Of a DNA stretch of 64,000 nucleotides, positions 41,858 through 52,981 are shown one piece after another. Positions within the stretch are counted from its first letter, which is position 1, and every line of letters starts with the position of its first letter. The stretch lies in contig NC_135561.1 in the NCBI RefSeq assembly GCF_964340395.1, positions 11,158,732 to 11,222,731 of the forward strand, read 5' to 3'. The position numbers were made by a program, and so were the translations under genes. The notes beneath the pieces are model-generated. The model had not been told where the DNA came from and searched no databases. It was given only the letters and a program-made list of their open reading frames with translations. Source of the stretch: Glandiceps talaboti. Lineage: Eukaryota > Hemichordata > Enteropneusta > Spengelidae.

Positions 41858-44800
41858 ATAGCGTTATCACGGTATTCGGCGGCCATATTGGATTCTAAAA
41901 TGTCTTAATTTTGACAACATTTTGACCTCTATTTCAAAACTTTGTATGGTGACCCCTCATTTTTTTTTCTTGATTTTAACTGAGAATAGTTTTGAGTTTT
42001 CTTGAACAAAGTAACAAGAAAAATTTATTTGTGAAGTGCAATTCATGTTAATGGATGTCATACTGGTGTGGGTTACGTGAACAGAAGTTTTTCATCTGAG
42101 TTTTTGCTATTTGTACTCACTGAATTTGGCTCTCTTTATTATGCATTATGTGTATAATCATTAAACGATAACACATTTGTGTAAAATCACTGTATATATA
42201 TATACTTATACACTTAAATAGCAGTTTAAATTGGTTATGGTTAACATAGTTACAAATATTTTTTGAAATTAATCAAACCTGATCACCTTTATTTTAATGC
42301 AAGTACATTTGCAAGTAGATATATCCAAGTAAATTTTTGGACTCGGAACTGTTCGGTGGCTGAAAAATATTTTGTCACAAAGATCATTGAAAAATTGTGT
42401 AGAAATTTAAGCAAGGGGAATATAATGTGCGTTTTTTTTCTTGATTTATAAACAAAGAAGAAAAATGTAGATGTAAATATTATTTCTGAGTTTTAAATTG
42501 TATTTTAACAGCATTTTTTTTAGACACATTTTCAGCATTTTGCTAATTGTTGGCCTGGCTTTTACTTAAAATCTTACTACTCTACACCAGATTTGTGTAC
42601 TTCTTTACATTCAAGTTCAGTGTTTGCAGTATACAATTTACAAAAAAAAGGTGTTGATATGTTTCATTTTATAACATTTCATTGAGAAAGCATTTGTGGT
42701 GCAAAATAACTTTTACAGGGGTATATTTTCAGCAAACGTAAAACCATCCATAATATAGATTGTACAGATGAGAAAGGTCCTACTTTACAGCTAAGCTTCA
42801 CATAATATGATAATACTGGTATAACCGTATATGTCTCAAAACGGTGTCCATTTTTACCAGATTACCACATTTCTATTTACTTGGCTCTAAAACCATGGTA
42901 ACTAAATTATCAGTATAGATTTGTACAAAATCTGGCATTGAACATTTCGACACAGCTCAGAAAGCGAAAAATGGAAGTACCTTATCTTTCCTTAACACAC
43001 CAGGCAACTGACTTTTGACCTTGAATGACAAGATTTGATCTTTAAATTTGCATTTTGATAGTAGGTATCACTTTTACAAAAAAAAAATACCTTGGTAAGA
43101 CCAATGTTGAAGCAAATCTGCTAAAATATGAAGTGTACTTCACACAGGGTTCTTTGTAACATTCCAATCTTATGATGAAATGTCCAAATGTTTGACATCT
43201 TGGTGACATTTTCAGAATTTTGTTTATTTTTCAAGGCAGCATAGACACATACAGCTGTATTTGCCATGTGTTTACATGTATTATTGCACTACATACCAGT
43301 AACCTGAAAGAAATGCTACATCAAGTGACAGGGTAGGTTAGATCTACAGCATTTTGTCATTTTCATTAAATTCGGTTTTTTTGAAAAAATTCCTGTACAC
43401 TCTAGAAATTCAAAGGACCTCTTTGTGTTGAACATCACCGTCCATATCTGTTTAATACTCATATAAATAAATACAAATCAAATAATTTTATTCAAATGAT
43501 ACAGTTAGGATGGGCAAGGAAATTGTATTTATTAAAAAGAAAATGATTTAAATTTTTTTAATTCGTGTGTAACAACAACCTGACCCACAATTCCCCTATT
43601 TGTACACTAGATGTAAACTTAGCGTTGTTTATCTGTTAGATATTTATATCATGCTTCATTACTTTCAAACATTCATGCCAGCAGTGGTTGTTATATTAAA
43701 CTTACTTTTGATGCACTCACATCTGCTTTGTATTTTTAAAGAGCGCCCTCTTGTGGGGAAACTGGATTTTGACTATTTAGTTGGCAGCCATCCAAATATT
43801 GATGTAATATTATTCTGTATGCGTATGAAATTAATCCGATGTGTCTTATTCAACTTTTTTATGATAACTTGTAAATTGTATTATTGTACACATGATATCA
43901 TGTTGAAATAAATGCAGAATTTTAAATATAATATCTGACTGAGTGACTGACATTTGTATGCTGGTTTTGTGGGTAAGTCTTTATGTAAATGAATGTTGGG
44001 ACAGTTCACTTACTCTTCTCACAGGAAAGAAAGTCTGTGTGTGGGGCAGATGTCATTTGCTTATTCATCACTGGCTCTGCAGTTGTCTTCACCAAAGTAG
44101 GGAGGGTTATTTTTTGTGTTTCCCCTAGATCTAGGGAAAAAAGTTTGACAAGGGGGGGGGGGGGGGGGGGTATTTAAGTGATGTGGCGCACTGACCAGAA
44201 GCAATTTTTTTTTTTGGCCTTACATACTACAGAAACATTTTTTAAAGCTCATGTATAAAATCCAGACTCACCACTGGGGGCGCTCTTCTGGCATCTGACC
44301 TAAGCAAGTCTGTAGACTCAAACTAGTCAGGGTTGACAATATTATTTTCAATCTTGAATGGTTGCATGGTTGTGTCTATTCACAGACATAAAGATACACT
44401 TTACATACATATCAGCATTTCGTTTATTATCCATTTATTTTACTGCTGCAGTTTTTCCCACAACATGTATGACACATCAACAGAAATACAGTCACTGCTT
44501 TTCAAGGTATTCAATTTATCTCTTATCCTACACACAACAGGACAGCATGGATTCTATATTTGAAATGTATCTTAAATTTACAGAAAGAACTCTTGGAAGG
44601 ATAGAAAAATAAAAATCAAGTAATTAAGTAAGTTCTGCAATACAATGTACAGGATCACGCAAAAAATTCCATTGCATGAAATAAACAAATTATACATAAA
44701 CATTTTATGCAAACAATTTCACCTAAATGAACAGGTAATATATTAGAATCTGAGATCTGCTATCTAACCATTTAATGGTAATGAAAAACTCAATAAATTT

Positions 44801-45206
44801 TGAATTTAATAAATATTTTAATCAGTGTGTAACTGGTGTTACGGAAGTCCAAAAGCTACGATATACTAATATTAATGTATTATTACTCTGGTAATCCAGC
44901 CTTCAGTTTACTAAGGTAGGCACAAACCAAATCTATTGTTTTTCAATGTGGTAGACTACACACAAGTGGGTGATAGCAGTATATGTGATTTTAATCACCC
45001 TGTGATCAAGATCAAGTGCATAAACATTGGAAGTCCTAAAACAGTACATACAACTCTTCTGAGGCCACCCTACTGAGACTATAATTAAACTAACATCCAT
45101 TCAATAGCTTATCACTGTTGTATCAACATGTTGCGACAATAGTTTTAGTTTGTGTCTATCTTAGTAAATAAACTGAAGGCTCAATTACCAGAGTCAAGTT
45201 AAAGCA

Positions 45207-45455
45207 TAGACTGTCGACAGTCGTTCGTGCCTTTTTGCTATGTTTTATCTCAAATTAAAGTAGTTGCCTCGCTCCGATCAGGAACAATACTATAACCACA
45301 TAATGATCAGCGAGAGCCAGAGGCACGAGCGTCATTCGGCAATCACAGTTCCTATCAGTATGCATTAGTATTCAGTGCTACGCTACGGAGCAAGGCGACG
45401 ACTTTGATTTAGATGAAACGTAGCAAAAAAGGCACGAACGACTGTCAACAGTCTA
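45207..45455. mobile_element. Foldback MITE family A, copy 2 (249 bp, 9-bp target duplication)
   Basis: It has the same TAGACTGT termini and the same internal blocks (CCTCGCTCCGATC, TTTTTGCTA) as the copy at 2340. A perfect duplication GTTAAAGCA flanks it at 45198-45206 and 45456-45464. It sits in the terminal repeat of another element that continues to about 45825. Confidence 0.87.
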
Positions 45456-45825
45456 GTTAAAGCAGCACTAGCCGTAACTATAGAATTATTTTTCCGATTG
45501 GACAAACAACAATAAATCCTCTGAAAATTGTTAAAATACCAATAATTAGACATGTTACATGTAAATTAGCAGTCAATTTTATCCAAACAGGTAAAGTAAC
45601 CGATTGAAATCACGATTTCGTTGAGGGCGCTGATTTTAGAGTGTAAACCCTAAAATCAATATCACTGAATTTATTATACTATTATATTGTGCAGTTACAC
45701 AAATATGTTTCCCCCCCCCCCCCCAGGTGATTCAATACGTCTCTTGATATTACGAGTACATCATAATAACTAACAAAACAGTTTTAAAATTGTTCCAGTC
45801 ACAGCTAGTGTAGCTTTAATACAAA
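45456..45825. mobile_element. Terminal-inverted-repeat element interrupted by MITE family A
   Basis: The left end (G)TTAAAGCAGCACTAGC and the right end GCTAGTGTAGCTTTAAT are imperfect inverted repeats about 370 bp apart. The interior has a poly(C) run near 45.71 kb. The family A element duplicated the first nine bases when it inserted at this end, so the original left edge is at 45198. Confidence 0.5.
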
Positions 45826-46369
45826 ATACATGATGCTGAAGAAATGTTTTCACCTGCAGTAATCATTGAAAACTTAAAATATGGCACAAAATAAATAATA
45901 TAACAATATCTAACTAAAACAATTTATATAAATATTTTCTTTTTCCAAGCAATAAGTTATAAACATGTAATATCAAATAAATAAAAAATAAATAAATAAA
46001 TAATTAAATAAACAATAATTTATGGAAATAAAATATTAACATGGAAATATGATATGATTTCAAAATGTTCTTGAACCTATACAGTTATACATAGTTAAAG
46101 GGGCACAAGCTGAGTTTATATGTGGTAATTCTTTGCTGCATAATTAGATGTTATTCCCCAATATTTTTCGATATTCACTTTCAATGATGAAATATATCAA
46201 TTAAAATTTAACAGTGCAAGGTATATTTTCTATAATTTGTCAAATTTTGAAGGATCTTACCTTAAAAGGATTTTGTAAATAAGTTATTACAACTCATCCT
46301 TGGTAAAAAATACAGCAAGTAGCTACCCACTCATTGAACATTATCAAAATTTGTATACCACATGATTTC

Positions 46370-46550
46370 ATTTGACCAATCAGATAGCAGTTTATATGTT
46401 ATGTACTGTATTCTAACCAATCAGAGACAAGATAATGTTATTTTCATTAATAACCAATCAGAGACAAGTTCACATGTGTACTGTAATGCAATGTAACCAA
46501 TCACAGACAAGATCACATGATGTATTGTAAATTAACCAATCAGACTTGCT
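46370..46550 (+). repeat. Forty-base repeat carrying five CCAAT boxes
   Basis: AACCAATCAGAGACAAG-like units place CCAAT at 46376, 46417, 46454, 46497 and 46536, spaced 37-43 bases. Confidence 0.75.
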
Positions 46551-46619
46551 ATCACATGTAATGATCAAGCTGGATGATCTAGTAACTGATTTCGTTTTCC
46601 TCACCAGTTAAGCATCAGT

Positions 46620-47520
46620 TTATGAAAATGTGATACTGCACATTGTCAATATTTTGACTCAGAACAATGACAAGTATCGATTGCATTACAGAGTAGTGCA
46701 GAGATTGACACTTAACACTCACTGCATGACAGAGTAGTAAAGAGACTGACACTCCACACTCACTGCATGACAAAATGTCAAATGCAATTTGACAGTTGTA
46801 CACTCACTGCATGGCAGTCGCCCATGGTAAAACATCATTATAAGAGTACATTTATTGATAGACGTTGGAGAAGAAACACCAAATGATTTACTACTGCATG
46901 ACACAAAGGTGCAATCATTGGTACCATATTGCATGACAAAAATATTGACAGTTGACACTCACTACATGACAGAATCACCCATCACAACACTCTGCATTCT
47001 GTGCATGACATAATGGTGAAAGCAATAACACTTTACATCCATATCAAAACATTGTTAGTCTACATGGCAGTGGCAAGACATTGTATTGTATCTACTGAAA
47101 AAACACAGTCACTTCATGCCTACTGTGGCATGACAGATTGTATTCACTGCATGACAGTATGGTAAAGACTCTGACATTCCATCATTTTTATATGACAGAA
47201 TGGCAGAAAATTGAACATCACATTCCATGCCTTTTATATGGCAGTATGGCAAGACATTGACACTTCAAATATATAGAATGACAGTATGGCAAGATATTGA
47301 CACCCACTGCATGGTAGTATATGGTATTAATTGAACATGACATTCCATGCCCACTGCATGACAGAATGGCAAGATACTGACACCCACTGCATAGCAGTAT
47401 GGTAATGAACATGACATTCTATGCCTTTTATATGGCAGTATGGCAAGATATTGACACTTTCAATCTACAGAATGACAGTATGGCAAGATATTGACAATAT
47501 GTTAATGAACATGACAAACC
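46620..47520 (+). repeat. Degenerate minisatellite downstream of the clavesin-like gene
   Basis: CACTGCATGACAGAATGGCA and ATTGACACT-type phrases recur over 900 bases with irregular spacing. Minus-strand open frames here (YSVMQ, LSCS-type repeats) come from the repeat. Confidence 0.7.
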
Positions 47521-47560
47521 ATGATGTCTAAGACAGTGCCATATGACATTGACAATATTG

Positions 47561-47752
47561 AACAAATATTGCCTGGCCATGAGGGCTATAGCACCCATTT
47601 ATTACACCCGAGGGACTGTGAGTTACCAGAATCACATGCTATTTCCTGAGGCCGAAGGCCGAGGGAAATAGCATGTAATTCTGGTAACTCACAGTCACAA
47701 GGGGGTAATAAACGGGTGCTATAGCCCAAATATAGGCCAGGCAATATGTGTT
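47561..47752. mobile_element. Large palindromic element
   Basis: ATATTGCCTGGCC and GGCTATAGCACCC at the left reappear inverted at the right (GGGTGCTATAGCCC, GGCCAGGCAATAT). The inner arms (CTGTGAGTTACCAGAATCACATG and its inverse) leave a loop of about 25 bases. No target duplication found. A second short palindrome (TTTCCCTAGGGAAA) lies near 47.89 kb. Confidence 0.6.
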
Positions 47753-48188
47753 TTATAATATACCTCATGAAAATCTTGCCCTCTTCTCTTGAGGTTGGCA
47801 GACGACATCGTTCGAAGCTGCCATTTTGACCTGCTGTAGAATGCGCGGTGGTCACGTGACCATGTAATAGTTGATGGAACTATTTCCCTAGGGAAATAGT
47901 CATTCTATTTTCCTATCACGTGACTGATTCTAGCGAATCATGGCACAGCATTATCACTAGGTATATTATAAAGTATACTATTACTACATGGTAACAGCAC
48001 TGGTACATCATTCTGATTGTATGGCAAAGCATATACATGCAATAATTCAAAAAGCAAATTTTCAATTATTAGTCGGATCCTCATTTTTGATTCACTGATA
48101 ATATAATTTATAAATGAAGTTCCCAACTGCAGTGCATCATTGACATTACCATAGACACACCCATCTTGTAACTATGGCAATGGAAACA

Positions 48189-48288
48189 TTAATCAAACTT
48201 TAACAGAAATTCCATCTTGCTGTCTTGATTATCACACTGTCCATTCTGGTGTTCATAATTCTCATTTGGTAATGGTACTGACATTGAC
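48189..48288 (-). CDS. CLVS: Clavesin-like exon D, C-terminal tail (residues 293-325)
   Basis: 100 nt after acceptor ATCACAG. In the phase left by exon C it reads SMSVPLPNENYEHQNG and ends KMEFLLKFD, then TAA at 48191-48189. Human clavesins carry SMPV near the start of the tail and end in MQPLLSLD, so both landmarks agree. The exon is short and had to be found by hand; transcript evidence would settle it. Confidence 0.75.
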
Positions 48289-50197
48289 CTGTGATGTAAG
48301 AAGGAAGTCAATTATTAGGTACAATGTACTATTAAAGTCACCTGTAATATTTTCATATCCTTATTATAAAGTTTGCCAATAATATTGAAATCAATTCATC
48401 TAGATTTCAAATATAGTATGCACTGAGGGTCCTTCTGCCATGACTAAAAACACTGGCTATATAGATACTTGAAAATATAGTATAATTTACATATTAGCAA
48501 GGTTCAAACAGGTGGTAATTAGGCATGCCAGTTATGAAACAAATCTCTCACCTGGTTATAGTTGTAGTATTACTTTTTTCACTCGGCTCAGGGGTACTGA
48601 CTCCAAAGTTAATTTCAAAGTTTTGTCTCAATAACTCCCTAGCAAACTTTCCAATATTAACAGCAGGTAGGAGACCGCCTAACTCGGTGGGAAGAATCTC
48701 TTTGTGAATATGAGTGTGTAGAGTTGTTAAGTTGTTACCGTGCAGGAAGATCTAGTGAGTAGAAACAAATCACAAGTTAGTGCAGTATAACGTGAAACTT
48801 TTTGTAATATTAATGGTTGGTCAGAAAACTGGACAGACAGACAGCTGTTGCTTGTGTTATTACATTACAATACGAAGAGATATGCTGTCCAATCAGTGTT
48901 ATCCCTCTGAGGGCTTCATATCAGCCCCTGAATTACAAAAATCACCCACCTTATTACCATGGTTATCCAGCAACAGTATGGTAGAAAAAGGTATGGAATC
49001 TATGCACAAATTTCAACAGATTTCTTGTCTATTACTTGGGTTCGTTACCAAATTGACAGAATAAGGAATAGACACATTCATGTACTTTACTTCCCCTCTT
49101 CCTACCTGTTACCCATAGTAGTTTCCAAGAATATTACATGTACACATAATCTCACAGAAATTGAAGGTTGAGTTCTCCACATTACCTTTTCCTTGGCTGC
49201 TTGTTTCAGAAATGGTCTGCATATAGTGAAAGCAGCTTCTATGTACCAGGGTTGATTAACGAAGTGAATCCCGGAAAACCTAGCTGGGAAACAGTCCTGG
49301 AAAACAAATTTTAAACATATACATAACATGGTACATGATATCTATTTAGTATTCAGAGAAAGACTACCTGACAACATGATACATTGGTTTCTGGTAAGGC
49401 CAAATAAAAAAAGTTGGGTTTTTTCTCTTTACAGTGACTTCTTAATCTTTAAGATACTCTATGATGGGGCACCCTAAGTGATCGGTCAACCCCTCTTGGT
49501 GAGGGTGGAACGACACAATGTATCTTGCATTCTAAGTGACTTCTGTAATCTGACAAAAACTGTATTTAAATCTACATCAGGAAAAATTTATTTTCAAACC
49601 GAATAACTGACCCTGAAAATAATGTTTTACCTGAAGTCCTTCGATAGTAAGTTTCATCAATCCAAGACTTAATCTTGAGGCTTGTTTGAAAGAAAATGCA
49701 GTCCAATCAACAATTATCACAAATCCATGTATCTGAGTTTCTTCTTCTTGAATGAGGTATTCCAGACTCAATAACAGAGCTCTGAAAATTTGAACGTACT
49801 GATACCTCCACACTTCCCAGTTCGCTGTATTCAGAATCAAGATCTTTCTTCCAAAGTGGTCAGTGTTGTCTAGAACTACTGGGAATCCATCCATTAATGC
49901 CTGGTACATATCTGGATCAGATGCCGTGAAATTTGCAAACAGTGCTCGGTATTTGACTTGTCGAAACTCAAAATACTTTCCAAACATCTTGAATGCTTCT
50001 AGTATATCAAACTTCCGTGCACGCAGAAAGCGTAAAATAAACGCATCGTCCGTACGAGTGAAATGAATGTCTGGTCTCGTGATCATCATGTCACGGACTG
50101 CCTGTATGTCATTTTCTCTGTTCTCTGGAATTTCGTTCAGTTCTTTTATGGCCTTAGCTTCTGTTTCTGGTAACAGTGTTCCACCCCAGGAAGCCAT
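48189..50197 (-). CDS. CLVS: Clavesin-like CRAL-TRIO domain protein, whole gene
   Basis: Four exons join in frame on the minus strand: 50197-49631, 49296-49186, 48751-48552 and 48288-48189. Introns are GT-AG, phases 0,0,2. The product is 325 residues (human clavesins are about 327-354). The CRAL-TRIO N domain holds DDAFILRFLRARKF (50-63); the lipid-binding domain follows with FGRKILIL, IIVDW (161-165), FKQAS, GIHFVNQPWYI (198-208), FLHGNNL (228-234) and ELGG (249-252). The tail ends in FLLKFD, like the clavesin LLSLD end. Vertebrate clavesins bind phosphatidylinositol 3,5-bisphosphate, associate with clathrin and shape late endosomes in neurons; that role is inferred. The start has A at -3 and G at +4, and an in-frame stop lies 13-15 bases upstream. 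It is divergent from the TTPA-type gene at 53.8 kb. Confidence 0.92.
48552..48751 (-). CDS. CLVS: Clavesin-like exon C (residues 227-292)
   Basis: 200 nt; acceptor CTAG, then IFLHGNNLTTLH and PTELGGLLP, ending in a Thr/Ser-rich stretch NTTTIT. The next codon is AGG followed by TGA, but AG|GTGAGA is also a consensus donor. Splicing restores a conserved clavesin tail; read-through stops at 48548, giving 293 residues. Confidence 0.9.
49186..49296 (-). CDS. CLVS: Clavesin-like exon B (residues 190-226)
   Basis: 111 nt, phase 0 at both ends; acceptor TTCCAG, donor GTAATG. It encodes CFPARFSGIHFVNQPWYI and RPFLKQAAKEK, nearly identical to the clavesin signature. The TTPA-type neighbour has an exon of exactly the same length and position. 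Confidence 0.94.
49631..50197 (-). CDS. CLVS: Clavesin-like exon A (residues 1-189)
   Basis: 567 nt, phase 0, donor GTAAAA. It encodes the whole CRAL-TRIO N domain and most of the lipid-binding fold, with LPETEAKAIKELNEIP near the start matching the clavesin LSPETLEKA..ELNENP. The paralogous plus-strand gene has an extra phase-1 intron within the equivalent region. Confidence 0.93.
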
Positions 50198-50596
50198 CTT
50201 GTTCTTTTTTTATGTGTATGTCAGAAGACTGATAGAATTCAGATATGTCCTAATTTCCTCCCTTCAGCAAGTCTTCATTAGAACTAGAAGGTATCTGACA
50301 CTAAATAATAAAAAAGTACTTTTTTAATTACAAAAATATTCTCAGTCTTATGGGCAGCATTATACCAACATAGGCCTGTTTGACTGATTGCTATCATATA
50401 TATACCTCAAGCAAGCCAAGGTCAAATGAAACATATGGATTTTGTACACTGGTCATTCTACATCATAATAATGATCATCTTTGCCATAGGTTTTGTGGTG
50501 CTCAAAATACGAGTCAAAAGGTACAAAGTTGACATTTTTAACATAATGTCTGCACAAGTACAACGATATGCATACCTATAACAACATTTATATATT

Positions 50597-50790
50597 TACC
50601 AATATTTTTCTTCAACAGCCAAGACAAATACAAGTGACCTAAGGGGCCCTGTCCCTACCAGTCAAAACACCAATTGTAACAAAACCCTTAGGCTAAGAGT
50701 TTGTTGTAACTGGTCTTTTGATTCAAAGTGACAAGGCCCCTTAGGTCACTTGTACTTTCCCTGGTTGAATGAAGAAAATTATAGGGGGAT
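50597..50790. mobile_element. Foldback element family C, copy 2
   Basis: AAGTGACCTAAGGGGCC at the left is inverted at the right as GGCCCCTTAGGTCACTT, within arms that start CCAATATTTTTCTTC. It lies in the 5' intron of the clavesin-like gene. Confidence 0.6.
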
Positions 50791-51158
50791 CTTAATATCT
50801 AACTGTACACACTCTAGAAGTCTACATAACAACAGAGTTCCATACTATTGTTGATAGTGGATAAGTCTGTTATACTATAAATGCACCTGCACAGGAACGT
50901 ACAAATAGCCTTGCCTACCAGTTGATTTTTTGAAAGAGGATATTTTAAAACTCCTTTTGCTATAAATGTAAGCATATAGGCAGTACTTATCTAATATACT
51001 GTTGTCAAAGTAGCAAGCTTTAAACCGTGCATGTATTTATACCTGTGTGTTGTTTGTTGTGAGTTTACTTAGACTATCGAGTCAGTTTGTATCTGCATAT
51101 ATGTATGGTTTTGTGATTGTGTTCTGGGCTTGTCTATCCCTGCCTGCCTGTTTGATTG

Positions 51159-51480
51159 TCTGTGTGTCTGTCTGTCTGCCTGCCTGTCAGTCTGTCTGTG
51201 TGCGAGTACGTACATACATGTACGTTATGTATGTATGTATGTATGTATGTATGTATGTATGTATGTATGTATGTATGTATGTGTGTGTGCATGCGTGCAT
51301 GTGTGTGTGCGTGAGTGCATGCATGCATGCATGCATGTCTGTGTGTGTGTGCATGTGCATACGTATGTGTGCGTGTGTGCATGCATGCATGTATTACTAT
51401 GTAGATGTATGTATGTATACATGTATGTATGTATGGATGTATGGATGTATGTATGTATGTATGTATGTATGTATGTATTC
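51159..51480 (+). repeat. Compound CTGT/GTAT/GCAT microsatellite
   Basis: A CTGT-CTGC stretch, (GTAT)15 at 51225-51284, GTGTGCAT and GCAT runs, then a second GTAT array up to 51478. It lies in the clavesin-like 5' intron. Confidence 0.95.
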
Positions 51481-51970
51481 ATCATTAAATTAACAATCGA
51501 AAATAAAACGGAAAATGGAAGCAAAACTGAAAGAAACTCGATAGAAAATATGGCGTATTGAAAATCTGAAATGTCCGATATGTATATAAAAATTGCACAT
51601 GCAGATAAAAATGAAATGAATGCCGAACGGACATGTTTTCGCGAAAGCAATATTTAATATATTTTCATGTTTGACTTTAGGATATCAAATTTCAAAACAT
51701 TTTTTTTGAACACAAAAGTGCCCATCCCATTGCCATGTTATGCAAAATATGACCGCCACATTGCTCACCACACTACAACGACACGTTTGTTCATATGTTC
51801 AATGGCAGTCGAAATGTTACCTGTTATTTTTTGTAAATAATAAATAAAAATACCAAAAATATGCAACCATTTGCAAAATGAAATAACAGATACGATTTAT
51901 CTGTGCTCTGGTTCACTTGATAAATTATATACACAGAAGAAAGTGGCACACGACACAACATTTCGCTTAC

Positions 51971-52180
51971 CTCAGCTCCGTACGTCGATATCACATTGCG
52001 ATGCAGACAGTAGCGAAGATGACGTCATCGCTATCCGAGAAGGTTGTCTTCCGGGGGCAAAGGTCGCCAGTACGGTAACACCAGTCGAGGTCAGGCCAGG
52101 TTGTCGTGAGAGTAAATCGGCTGGAAACATCAGCATTTACCGGGTACATTTGTAGGAAATCCGTACTTCATCAACGGGAG
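51971..52180 (-). other. CLVS: Probable untranslated first exon of the clavesin-like gene
   Basis: On the minus strand GAG|GTAAGC gives a strong donor with the exon ending at 51971. The segment is rich in CpG compared with its surroundings and has no long frame that fits the protein. A matching acceptor (ATTATTTAG, exon from 50300) lies about 100 bases before the start codon. The 5' limit is a guess. Confidence 0.45.
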
Positions 52181-52189
52181 TTATCTGTG

Positions 52190-52232
52190 GTAAAAAAAAT
52201 TAGATTTCCTCGACGCCTCGACGCCGATGAAG
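52190..52232 (+). other. TTPA: Probable untranslated first exon of the TTPA-type gene (3' end)
   Basis: On the plus strand GATGAAG|GTAAGT forms a perfect donor at 52233. The next good acceptor before the coding exon is a long pyrimidine tract ending ACACTAG at 53717. The 5' limit is not visible; only the donor is well supported. Confidence 0.4.
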
Positions 52233-52784
52233 GTAAGTTCTGCGATCAGAATTTTGCCAAGTGAGAGTTGCCGGGGAGTGCTGTCTAGCATCGTAATTCG
52301 AAAGCGAAAATAGGGCAACCACCCAACAATATCAAAACTTTGTTATTTCGTGGGTGACCGTTTAATCGTGAAATTTGATGCAGAAAAAAATGAATGATAT
52401 GTACGATCAGATGACGAACTGTTTGATGTTATTCGACACGGTAAGCTTTGCTTTTTATAATGGACTGTAAAAACAGTCTGTGGTGCAATGCAATGATCAC
52501 ACCATGGATGTGACCACGTCATCAAAACGTAAACGAACTGAAATTTTCATCATTATCGAACATTATTTTCTGGATCTTAGTATATTTTGATCCATAATTT
52601 ACATATTTTGCTGACAAAAATATGTGTTGTAATTTTGTATACTACTGACTGACATGCAACCAGGTTACCTACTATACATCATTATATGTACTTACTAGTT
52701 CTACAGACAACTGACAAGGTAATACTGTGCTAGTACTATTAGACATAAACACATACATATACTAATACATGCAGACAGGCAGGC

Positions 52785-52877
52785 ATCCATCCATCCATAC
52801 ATACATACATACATACATACATACATACATACATTATACATACATACATACATACATACATACATACATACATACAT

Positions 52878-52930
<53 letters not shown>

Positions 52931-52981
52931 TACATACATACATACGTACGTACGTACGTACATACATACATACATACATAC
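52785..52981 (+). repeat. CATA/CA/CGTA microsatellite
   Basis: Two CATA arrays flank (CA)n at about 52894-52926, with an ACGT-ACGT patch near 52945. It lies in the 5' intron of the TTPA-type gene. Confidence 0.95.

Larger units (their letters stand above)
37179..48188. other. Region between the 3' ends of NKAIN and the clavesin-like gene
   Basis: NKAIN and the clavesin-like gene converge on this 11-kb stretch. The NKAIN 3'UTR must lie in its left part; AATAAA at 38389-38394 and 43907-43912 are possible ends. No coding exon is recognisable. It carries the compound repeat at 39.0 kb, the 49-bp minisatellite at 40.2 kb, foldback elements at 41.5, 45.2 and 47.6 kb, the CCAAT repeat at 46.4 kb and degenerate repeats at 46.6-47.5 kb. 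Confidence 0.6.
51960..52240. promoter_or_regulatory. Putative bidirectional promoter with a CRE site
   Basis: The segment between the two inferred first-exon donors (51971 on minus, 52232 on plus) is the most CpG-containing part of this region. It carries a full palindromic TGACGTCA at 52020-52027, the binding site of CREB/ATF proteins. No TATA box is obvious. Both CRAL-TRIO genes point away from it, so one regulatory region may drive both. Confidence 0.5.

Noticed and set aside
46615-47520. CRISPR-like array
   Set aside because: Repeats vary in length and sequence and spacing is irregular; this is a eukaryotic minisatellite.
51871-52155. 94-codon plus-strand frame near the promoter
   Set aside because: It lies over the minus-strand untranslated exon and the CRE; no homology, open by chance in CpG-richer DNA.
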